Origin: Gliomastix tumulicola
Taxonomy: Eukaryota > Ascomycota > Sordariomycetes > Hypocreales > Bionectriaceae
Direction of reading: 5' to 3'
Length of the DNA: 64,000 nt
Assembly: GCA_001599755.1 (NCBI GenBank)
Contig: BCHX01000003.1
Span: 992,001 to 1,056,000, forward strand
Below the pieces are notes generated by a model. It ran no database searches and was not told the DNA's origin. It saw only the letters and a list, made by a program, of their open reading frames with translations. Below, piece by piece: positions 35,814 through 45,602 of the stretch (the stretch's first letter is position 1; every line of letters begins with the position of its first letter). The position numbers and the translations under genes are program-made.

Positions 35814-38006
35814 ATGGCTGAGTTGGACACGCTCGATATCGTCGTCCTGGGGCTCATCCTCCTCGGGACGGCTGCCTACTTCACCAAAGGCAAATACTGG
35901 GCCATCACCAAGGACCCTTACGCCGCTGCGTTGGCCAACGGCAATGGGGCCAGGGCCGGTCGCACAAGGAACATCTTGGAGAAGATGGAGGAGTCTGGCA
36001 AGAACTGTGTGATCTTCTACGGGTCCCAGACGGGCACTGCCGAGGACTATGCTTCGCGTCTGGCCAAGGAGGGCAAGAGTCGATTCGGTCTCGATACCAT
36101 GGTCGCCGATCTTGAGGAATACGACTACGAGAACCTCGACTCCTTCCCTTCGGACAAGATTGCCATGTTCGTCGTCGCGACCTACGGCGAGGGCGAGCCT
36201 ACGGATAACGCTGTCGACTTCTACGACTTCATCTCGGGTGACGACGTTAGCTTCGCCGGCGGTAACGAAACTCCCCTTGGCAACCTCACCTACGTCACTT
36301 TCGGTCTCGGCAACAACACCTACGAGCACTACAACAAGATAGTCCGCGACCTTGATAAGGCTCTCACCAAGTTTGGCGCTACTCGAGTCGGCGACGCGGG
36401 CGAGGGTGACGATGGCGCTGGTACTATGGAGGAGGATTTCTTGGCCTGGAAGGAGCCCATGTGGGCGGCCCTTGCTGAGAAGTTCGGCCTGGAGGAGCGC
36501 GAAGCTGTCTACGAGCCCATCTTCGGCATCGTTGACCGCGAGAACCTCACTGCGGACTCGCCTGAAGTCTACCTCGGCGAGCCAAACAGGCAGCACCTGG
36601 ATGGCAACGGCAAGGGCCCCTTCAATGCGCAGAACCCTTACATCTCGCCCATTACCCAGTCTTACGAACTCTTCTCTGTCAAGGACCGAAACTGCATCCA
36701 CCTCGATTTTGATATCAGTGGTTCCAACCTCACCTACCAGACCGGTGACCACATTGCCGTGTGGCCCACGAACCCCGGCGATGAGGTTGACAGGTTTCTT
36801 GACATCCTCGACCTCACCGAGAAGCGCCACCAAGTTGTCAGCGTCAAGGCCCTCGAGCCTACTGCCAAGGTCCCTTTCCCTACGCCGACTACGCTGGATG
36901 CTATCGTTCGCTACCACATGGAAATCTGCTCCCCCGTCTCTCGTCAGTTTGTCGCTACTCTTGCCGCCTTTGCTCCGACCGAAGAGATCAAGGCCGAGAT
37001 GACCCGGCTTGGTAACGACAAGGACTATTTCCACGACAAGACTGGCCCCCAGTTCCTCAACATCGCTCGTCTCCTCGCTGACGTCAGCAATGGCGAGAAG
37101 TGGCCCCAGATTCCGTTTTCCGCTTTTATTGAGGGCTTAACTAAGCTCCAGCCTCGGTACTATTCCATCTCTTCCTCGTCCCTGGTTCAGCCTAAGAAGA
37201 TCTCCATTACCGCCGTTGTCGAGAACCAGGCCGTCCCGAGCCGTGATGCTCCTTTCCGTGGTGTCGCTACGAATCACCTTCTTGCCCTCAAGCAGAAGCA
37301 GAATGGCGATCCCAACCCTTCGCCTTTCGGAAAGACCTACGAGATCATGGGGCCCCGCAACAAGTACGATGGTATCCACGTGCCTGTCCATGTCCGCCAC
37401 TCCAACTTCAAGCTTCCCTCGGATCCTTCCAAGCCCGTGATCATGGTCGGTCCCGGAACTGGTGTTGCCCCCTTCCGCGCCTTTGTCCAGGAGCGATCTC
37501 GACAACTGCAGGACGGTGTCAATGTCGGGAAGACTCTTCTTTTCTTTGGATGTAGAAAGTCGACCGAGGATTTCACTTACAAGGAGGAGTGGGAGGTGAG
37601 TCAAATTTCATGGCCTGGACATTCAAGTCCACTGACTAACAATATCATAGGAGCACAAGAAAATTATGGGCGACAAGTTCGAGATGGTCCTCGCATTCTC
37701 CCGAGAGGGCCCGAAGAAGGTCTATGTGCAGCATCGCCTGAAGGAATACGCCCAGGAGGTCAACGAGCTCATCAGCAAGAAGGCCTATTTCTACACCTGC
37801 GGTGACGCCGCAAACATGGCCCGCGAGGTCAATGCTACGCTCGCAAAGATCATTGCCGAAGGCCGCGGTGTAACCGACCAGAAGGGCGAGGAGATTGTTA
37901 AGGCCATGAGAAGTACCAACCAGTACCAGGTACGTCGCGACGGATTTTCCCAGCCACCCACGAAAGCTTGTTTGCTAACAACTGTTTGCAGGAGGATGTT
38001 TGGTAA
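35814..38006 (+). CDS. cprA: NADPH-cytochrome P450 reductase
   Basis: Three exons, 35814-37595, 37651-37929 and 37992-38006; introns of 55 and 62 bp; 691 residues. It passes electrons from NADPH through FAD and FMN to microsomal P450s (for example sterol 14-alpha demethylase) and other haem enzymes. An N-terminal anchor spans residues 5-23. The flavodoxin-like FMN domain has YGSQTGTAED (69-78) and TYGEGEPTDNA. The FAD domain has RYYSISSSS and GVATNHLL. The NADPH domain has GPGTGVAPFRAF, FFGCRKSTEDF and YFYTCGDAANMAREV. The last exon is only 15 bp and encodes EDVW plus stop; the terminal tryptophan is the residue that stacks on FAD in this family. Confidence 0.97.
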
Positions 38007-39369
38007 AGTATTCTCAACATTCGAGAAACGACGACAGACTTGCCTTTTGCTTCACTTTCCTTGTTATTTCTTCTCGGCGGCCGAAAAAAAGCAAGGGGAG
38101 GACTCCGTTGGGACACCCACGGTTACGAATGCACGAAATTTAGCCTTAACGGCTACGAGAGTCGAATCTGCACAGGCTTGTTTATATGACAAGTTAGACG
38201 GATTAGACGGAAGATATGGGAACAGCGTTTGAACACCGCGGACAACTGATAATATGGCCATATATCACACATTTAGATCAGTCTATTCTCCTCTGCTTTT
38301 CTATCGTTTATCCATTTCTTTCTCTCTTTGCTTCTCTTTATCGTTGGGTGAGATGGCGGTCATACATTTTCTCGGGGAGCGGAGGCTCCAGAGCCCTGTC
38401 GCATACTCTCTATATTTTAATTCCCCTGTCAATTGATTGTTTCGACGTCTTGAAATGCGAAGACCCTAGGACTAAGGATGCTTCACGGCTCGCGGACGGG
38501 ATCACATATCCCGAGATTGATCATAGTGGCTGGCTTTTACAGTCCAGTCTCCTAGGGCTGAGTAAGTCTCACTTGTTCCATTTCCACGCAAACGAATGGT
38601 GACACACGAGAGTAAGAATAGATCTGGATCAGCGCTAACAGGAAGATTTTGGCAGCCCCTTGATTTTATAGTCTCAGCCTCCCGGGCTGCACTGGACGAC
38701 ATCATTGCCAATCGATCACAATGCCTCCGCCGAAGCACCCTAGCGATCACTCGCCGAGCGACCAAGCTCTGACACCAAGGAATGATGAAGGTTGCTGAGA
38801 ACCGATCGGGATCACACACAGGCGGTCGGAACGGACTGCCCCCCTGCCATCGCCTGTGAGTCGCTATTGGCCAGCTGGGACGGGACTGGGACGGCAAGCT
38901 GTCTCAGCCACGCGTATATCCTCGAGTCTCGGATGGAGCTTGGGACCAGGCATCGGTGTGCGTTTGAAGCCGCTCGGGGACTATCAGCGAGGCCGCCGCG
39001 TCGAGACCTGCCCATGAGAGCCAAGACTGGATTGATCTGACACTCTCCTCCAGGCGACGAATTCCTCGAGGCACTGACCCCTATCGAGGCCGAGAAGGGC
39101 GGGAGATTTCATTGAGCTAGTGGAATTAGGTGGCGCCACGGGCATCAAGGATCATGATCGGGCAGATGTCTCAGAAAGAAAAAAGCAACGTGCATACGAA
39201 TTTGTTTTTGCCAACAACACCGGTGTTTGTTGAGCGCTATGGAAGTTCTCTTCATATTAAAGGCTCTCGCCCCTCTGCGCGTGCCGGTTGGACATGTTCT
39301 TTTTCATGTTCATGTCCCTCCTCCCCGACATCCCCTACCTGATGCTTTACGACAACGTAGCATTTTTAT

Positions 39370-39392
39370 GACTTGACTTGACTTGACTTGAC
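39370..39392. repeat. GACTT pentanucleotide repeat
   Basis: Four and a half perfect tandem units of GACTT. Confidence 0.9.
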
Positions 39393-40536
39393 ACCAGATC
39401 TACTTTTTCTCTTCAATTTTCAATATCGACAACCGATTACTGTCGCCTTCCGCTAATCTCTTAGCTCCTTACTTGGTACGCACTGCTGGGTTGACTTGGT
39501 GATTGATGGTGGATTGGGCTGTTCGTTGGATACGCTGGCGAGCAAATCACCGCGACACTCTCGAATCAAACACTTCAGCACCCTTTAGAAAAACAGCTCC
39601 GCGTTCGATCCGATCACATCGATTGCCGCCTCTAAGACCCTATGCTCTGCATGCCATCGTTTGAAACGCTCGCCAAGAGTGTACTCGTTGCCGCGCGAGC
39701 CTAAATCTGAAGAAAAAGTGAGAAGGCGCCAAACGGGAGCACTGGAGTTGCAAAGGAATTTGGAAGGAAGATTGTGTGTGCAAGTGTCTTTGTGGTTTGC
39801 AGCTGCGAATTGGGAAGTCACTTTGTCGTGGACTGCAGTTCCTTCCTCGCTGCCAGCCTTGCTTTTCGAAGGCGTAGCGACAGAAGGTACCTACTTCCCT
39901 TTCAGAGGGGTAGTGGCGGCACCTGACCTCTGAAGCTCGTCGTTGGGTCAGTTGGGTCAGTGGCGAGGCTGCGTTAGGCAAACGCAGCCGAGGGCCGAGT
40001 CACAGTGCGCTGAAGGAAGGGTGAGTCCAACAGCTGCAAAAGTGGCTTTCATTGGTTCTTAACCGATCAGGCAGTGACCTTGCCTTCACCTCGCGCTCAC
40101 CTTGCGCTCAGAACGTGCAATTTTTGCCAGCGCGAGGCACGCCGTTGGTCAGTGCACAGGCCGTTGACGGGTAGCTGCTGCTGCTACTGCCATCACTCTC
40201 CCACTGCAGCCTTTCCCTCGACCTTTAAAAAGCTCCCACGATCCCTCCCACCTTCGCCTCGCCTCTTCCTTCCTTCCATATTCCTTCATCAACAGTGTCG
40301 TCGCAACATTGGGCTTGGGACTACAGATAATCACATCTTGAGCCTCAGGTGCTGCTACATCTCTCATCATCATATCGCTACGGCATTTGATCCCTCTTAC
40401 TCCCCCCCGCCTTCCGTTTCTTGTTCAATTCGATATCACCTTCCCCAACTTTTGTGTGTTTTCTACCTCATCTTGGTTTTACGCCCCTCGCGCCTTCCTC
40501 GCGATTGGATCTTGCCCAAGTTGGACTGCAGACTCA

Positions 40537-41355
40537 GGTAAGTGCGTTTAAATCAGACTGCATCTCCTGCCTTCCGCGCGTCAAGATCCCACCGGCCTCG
40601 CCTACCTTTTCCTCTTCTCGCCAGATGCGTCTTTCCTTGTTTCTCCCATACCTCTACCACCTCTTCTCGTCTGAAGTTTTGCTTCCCTCTTCTCTTTTTT
40701 CTCTCTCTTCCATCTTCTCTTTTTGTTCCTCACAGCTTCACTTCGATCATTGCCGCGCGAGCCAATCTCTGTCAACCGGCTGATCTTCTTCATCCATCCT
40801 CCATCTTGCTTGATAGCTTGTTCTATCTTACTCTCGCTACATTTCCACACTTTGGTAACCCACATTTGGCCCTGAGAACTGCCTTGTTCAACCAGGCAAT
40901 TGGTAGATTGTCAGAGTGAGAAGTCCTCAATACTCGATGCTGAGTCTTTCATCCCTGCCCTGCCCGGCCCCGATCATTTTCTCAACTCCTCCCCTTCTTC
41001 TGATTTCCATTGACTCGTCGCTCTCCTATGAGAAGTGTCAGTCGCAGCAATAGATCTAACTCCTGGCCTCGCGGGCCTTGCCAGCTTTGCAAATCTGGCT
41101 TCATCGTTTCCCTTGCCTTGCTTTGTGGCCTGACGATCTTCAAACTGACACGAGAGCTCTCCTTAGTTTTCTACTGTACCGATCCATCATTTCCCATCTC
41201 CATCCTTGACAAGGATAATCTGTGGCTATCGAGGTAAGCAGCAGTTTCTTCTTCCCCGGTGCTCCTAATGATCTCTGGCTGCTCAACTGAGCATGCAATC
41301 CCGCTGGTTGCTCGAGGACAACAGTAACTAACTTGGCCCTACTTGGCCCTGGCAG
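40537..41355 (+). promoter_or_regulatory. Probable spliced 5' leader of the RRM gene (two leader introns)
   Basis: Two strong donors in the CT-rich leader pair with good acceptors. CAG|GTAAGTGCG at 40537 can join the pyrimidine-tract acceptor CTCACAG ending at 40735 (199 bp). GAG|GTAAGC at 41234 can join CTGGCAG ending at 41355 (122 bp). The leader exon 40736-41233 then contains upstream ATGs at 40937 (38-codon uORF, stop at 41053) and at 41028. Splicing is inferred from signals only. Confidence 0.5.
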
Positions 41356-41402
41356 TCAACTTCAAGAACAATCTTTCCACGCTGCACAAGAAAGCCAGCA
41401 AT

Positions 41403-43362
41403 ATGTCGAACAACAACAACACCAACAACCACGCTCTCAATGAGCGCAACCAGGAGCATGGCGCTCATGGCAACGGCTCGGGCACCGCCCCTTCTGCCAA
41501 CGCCCCCGAGGCCAATGCCCTCATGAACCCATTTGCAGGCATGTCTCTTGGCACCAATGTGCAGGGCAACCCTGGTGGTCACTATCCCCAGTGGGTTACT
41601 CCCCATGGTGGCGTTCTCGGATTCCCGCATGTTGTCTACGACAACTATGCGATGGCAGCGGTTCATCCTGGCAACCCTTATGAGAACCCAAACACGCAGG
41701 TGCCGGCTCCAGGCTCTGCAGCCAATGTCTACGGATATCCGCTTGCCTTCAATCCTGCCACCATGATCCCCTTCACTCCTGGTCGCACCCATGTTGCTCC
41801 TGTTCGTGGCGAGCGTGGCCACACTGACGTCCCAGGTCTTGAGAATCGCCGTGGCTCCTACTCGACTACTGAGTCCACTCCTGCTACCCCTTACTGGGCT
41901 GGACTCTCGACTCGCGAGCATGGACCCCGTGTTGCTAGCCTTGATCGCTCTGCCTACACCACCCCTTCTCCTCAGCAGCTTGGCATGGCGTCCATTTCGA
42001 TCGATCCCTCGAAGGCTGTTGTAGTCATCTCTGATGCGGACATTGATGATATACTCAAGAAGGAACCCGCCGTTCCCAAGGCCGTCCCGGCTGTCTTCAC
42101 TCCTCCGGGTCAGATGAAGAGCCTCGAGCAGAGCATGGAGAATCGCATTCCAGGCAACCGCAACGTCTACATCCGTGGTCTTCACCCAACCACTGATGAT
42201 GAGCTTCTCTACCTCTACGCGTCTCGCTTCGGTGCTGTTGAGACCTCCAAGGCTATCATTGACACTAGCACTGGTGCTTGCAAGGGGTATGTTTCCACCG
42301 ATGCACAGTATTTATGCCGTACTGACCGTCTCCCAGCTTTGGCTTTGCCAAGTTCTACGATGTTCGCGACTCTGAGATCTGCATTCGTGGCTTCCATCGC
42401 CTCGGATATGAAGTTGGCTTCGCTCGCGTAAGTACATGGGCTCATACTACCATCTGTTCCTCGTGACTAACTGCTTCACAGGAGTCTTTCAACTCGCGCC
42501 TCAAGGCTCAGGGTGATGAGGGTTCTACCAACCTCTACATCTCCAACCTGCCCAAGTCTCTCAATGAGATGGTACCCTCCCTCTGATCCCTCGTGTGTGT
42601 GCTCGAGCTGTCTGACCGTCTTTAGGAGCTTGGTACTGTCTTCCTCGGATACACTATTCTTTCCAGCAAGATTCTGCGCGACAGCATGGGAAACAGCCGC
42701 GGAGTTGGCTTTGCTCGGTAAGCTTTGTTCCTTCCAACCACATCATGGCGGCCCTCTAACTTGAACCAGATTCGAGAACCGCGACGTCTGTGACGAAGTC
42801 ATCCGCAAGTTCAACGGCGTCGGCCTTGGTGAAGAGAGTCTTCCCATGAACATTCGCTATGCCGATACCCCAGCTCAGAAGGAGCTCAAGCGTGTCACTG
42901 CTGAGCGTCGTCAGTTCCGCACCAACGAGTACAACATTGGTGCCTACGGTACCCCCCTTGTCGGCATGGCCACAAGCCAGCACCATGATTCCTCTGACTG
43001 GCGTCGTTCCACCAATGTCTCTCGCAGGTGAGTAACATACCTTCTCTTGGCTGATGGGTTAAAGAGACTAACAGACTGGACTTAGCGAGGGCTCGTCCTC
43101 TCGGGACGGTGAGAACGGCCGTGGCAACTCGGGATCTCAGCGTGATGAATCCCAGTATGCTAAGTCTCGTTCCGTCTTCTTCTACGATCTCTAATCTTGC
43201 ATTCACAGGACGGCCACCAGCGTATCCACGAACACGGCGAGCTACACGCCCACCTCTTCGGAGTGTGAGGACGGTACCACCATCCACGCGGATACGACTA
43301 TTAGGGCCGTCAAGAATGCAAGTGTTCAGTCGTCTCCTTCCAAGAAGGCGACTCTGAAGTAA
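41403..43362 (+). CDS. Two-RRM RNA-binding protein of MSSP/RBMS type
   Basis: Seven exons: 41403-42286, 42337-42427, 42482-42571, 42626-42717, 42770-43027, 43086-43154 and 43209-43362, with introns of 50-58 bp; 545 residues. I start at ATG 41403, the first ATG after the putative leader acceptor. Residues 1-245 are Asn/Pro/Gly-rich and probably disordered. RRM1 (about 253-325) has RNP2 VYIRGL and RNP1 KGFGFAKF; RRM2 (about 340-425) has LYISNL and RGVGFARF. The pair, with LPKSLNEMELGTVF and SKILRDSMGNSRGVGFAR, resembles animal RBMS/MSSP and fission yeast Msa1-like proteins that bind mRNA. The tail is Ser/Thr-rich. The RNA targets cannot be told from sequence. Six coding introns is far more than in neighbouring genes. 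Confidence 0.88.
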
Positions 43363-43806
43363 GGGAACTAGTAGACGCAGGCTGCCTTGTCACCAAGTGC
43401 ACATGCGTGGATTCTCATGACGTTAAATCCTTACAGTTCTGTTATCACCATGTCATGTTTTCTTGATCTCGTCTCTTAGGGCGGTGTTTCTGACGGTATT
43501 GGGCGATCACGGAGCATCTTATGGTTCGAGATAGCTGATACAGTTGACGGATTGTGGTAATGGTTCTAACATTTCACGGACTTTGTACCTTATAAATTCC
43601 AGAAACAATGGTGGCAGTGACTGGTAATGGTATTGCGGCATAATATACACGGAGATAATATCTCCCTTATACAACTCCCTGGCTGAATCGTGCTTTGGTG
43701 GTGCAGTGAGTACGAGATACACTGGTACTCCCTTGTCAGGAGAAGGATCAAGATCTTGAAGTTAGAGTGAAGGTATTGGGTATCAGTATTGTTTCATGAG
43801 TCAAAT
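43363..43806. other. Tail-to-tail interval between the RRM gene and RIO2
   Basis: 444 bp, AT-richer than the neighbouring coding DNA, holding both 3' UTRs; nothing else seen. Confidence 0.6.
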
Positions 43807-45085
43807 CTATATCTGTAATTTGGCCACCCTCTGCTCGGTAGCTTCGTCCAAGGTATGGCTGTTTGCTACGTCCTTGTTGTCTTCCTCGTTGCCTTCGGTT
43901 GTGTGAGCCCCGATCACGCCGTCGTCGTCCTCACTCTCATCCCCGCCTTCCTGCTCGTCGTCTGTGCTTTGAGCGCTATCACTACCGTCACCTTCTTGGA
44001 TGCCTTTGGCTTCTTGCTCTTTGAGCGCAGCCTCGAGATCCTTGATCATCTTCTTTGAGAATCCTGACGCTTCTACTGTTGCGTCTAACCTCTTAGCTCC
44101 GCCCGTGCCAACGGACTTCTTGGCGTCTTTAAAGAAGGGTCCAGGTTCGGTGCTTGTGAAGTGGAATTTTCGAGAGAAGAACCGCTTGATGCAATTGACA
44201 TCACGATCAAAATACATCTCTGCATTCTGATGCTCCATCGAGACCATCTGAGGGAAGTCTATGATGACTGGGTCTAGTCGAATGGACTCCTCTCCGTCTT
44301 CGTTCTTCAGGCTGGTCTCCTTGATAAGAATGTTGAATTCGTTGAAGTCGCCATGGATGAGCCCGTGCTTCGCTAATCTCAAGATGAGTGCTATGAGTTC
44401 TGCGTATAGAGTGGCTGGATCGGGAACTGAGGATATTTGGCGGAGAGGAAAAGCGTCGATTAAAGTCATGACGATGGTGTGTCGTGACTGGGCTAGGGGC
44501 TCGGGGACCGGAAACCCTTCCTCCATGAGAGCCTTCATGAATGCAAATTCCTTCATGGCGGCTAGTCGTGATAGGTACATCCATGAGCCTGATGCCCTGT
44601 TCTTCAGATAGTCTCGGTTCGCCTTGACGGTCCGGAACGAGATGCGGCCGAGTCGGTGGATTTTGAGAACCCTTTGCTTGCCCTTGTCATCCGCCACGAC
44701 CATGATATCACTCTCCTTTCCCACGCCGATCCTGTTGCCGACGCTGTACACCTCTTTGCGCGAGGAGTAGGTGTGGAGGGCTAGGTAGTCGAGACCGCCG
44801 TACGTGAGCCGGTAGCCATCGTATTTCGCCTCCTTCACCCTGGCGATGAGGCCGGACTTGGCGAGGACTGAAATGCTCTTGTGCACGCCGCTCGCTCCTC
44901 CTCGAAGGCGGGAAATCTTCTCGATCAGCGGGGTTGGGACAATCTCATGGTTTTTGCTGCCCATCTCTACCTGTGGTCGTGTTAGTGGGCAGTGGAAGAG
45001 TTGTAGGGGGTGGGCGACTAACAGCCGTGAGGACTCTCCAGTCCTCGGACGCCAGATGGCGCAGGACTCGGGCGTCTAAATGCAT
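43807..45085 (-). CDS. RIO2: RIO2 atypical protein kinase/ATPase
   Basis: Exons 45023-45085 and 43807-44970 flank a 52-bp intron; 408 residues. The 21-codon first exon gives the family N-terminus (MHLDARVLRHLASEDWRVLTA), which joins VEMGSKNHEIVP exactly as in Rio2. The winged-helix domain is at about 1-90. The RIO kinase domain has the P-loop GVGKESDI, Lys124 in VLKIHRLGR, catalytic HGDFNEFN (Asp229, Asn231) and the metal-binding IIDFPQ (Asp259). The C-terminal 110 residues are acidic and low complexity. Rio2 acts as an ATPase in cytoplasmic maturation of the pre-40S ribosomal subunit. It is divergent from RPN1, 517 bp between start codons. Confidence 0.96.
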
Positions 45086-45602
45086 GCTGTTGTTTGTCCC
45101 TGGGATTCAGCTTAGGATTTTCTGGCAACAAATCTGTCCGCAGACTCGCACAAGCCGAAAAAAAAAGTTCAGCAACACAGTTGGCTTCGACGTGGGGTTT
45201 AGGCATCGCCGAAAATATTTGGTGGGGTTACGATGTCATGCCTTCTTATCCCGCCCCTCGCGGTCTTATCAGAGCTTATCGATTCTGCGCAGGTTGGGGC
45301 AGGGCGGCAGCGACACTTAATCAGCACACGTGACCGTGCGCCCAATTGCGCCCCGGTTTTACAGGCGCCAGCGCCTCACGTAACCGCAGCAGCTGGATCA
45401 AAGCTTCGGTACCGGCTCCAGTAGCTTCCATCACCAAGCATCACATCACCGCCTACCACCCTTCCCCCTCAAACTGTGTGGCATCACACGCCCTGACCTT
45501 TCCGGCTGGATACACTTGGCTTTCCCACAGCAGAACGAAGACGACGAGACCGATTTTCTACTTGCCCTGGTTTCATAGAGCTCCGCCGACCCCGCTGTCA
45601 AC
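45086..45602. promoter_or_regulatory. Divergent promoter region RIO2/RPN1
   Basis: 517 bp shared by the two genes. CT- and AC-rich sequence precedes RPN1. No exact proteasome-associated control element (GGTGGCAAA) was seen on either strand by eye. Confidence 0.55.

Larger units (their letters stand above)
38007..41402. other. Gene-poor interval of 3.4 kb, reductase 3' flank and RRM-gene promoter and leader
   Basis: No protein gene is supported. The left third is the reductase 3' flank. An ACTTG repeat lies at 39370-39392. From about 40.2 kb the plus strand becomes strongly CT-rich and carries good splice donors, indicating the leader of the downstream RRM gene. The 131-codon minus frame at 38502-38897 has no coding character. 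Confidence 0.5.
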
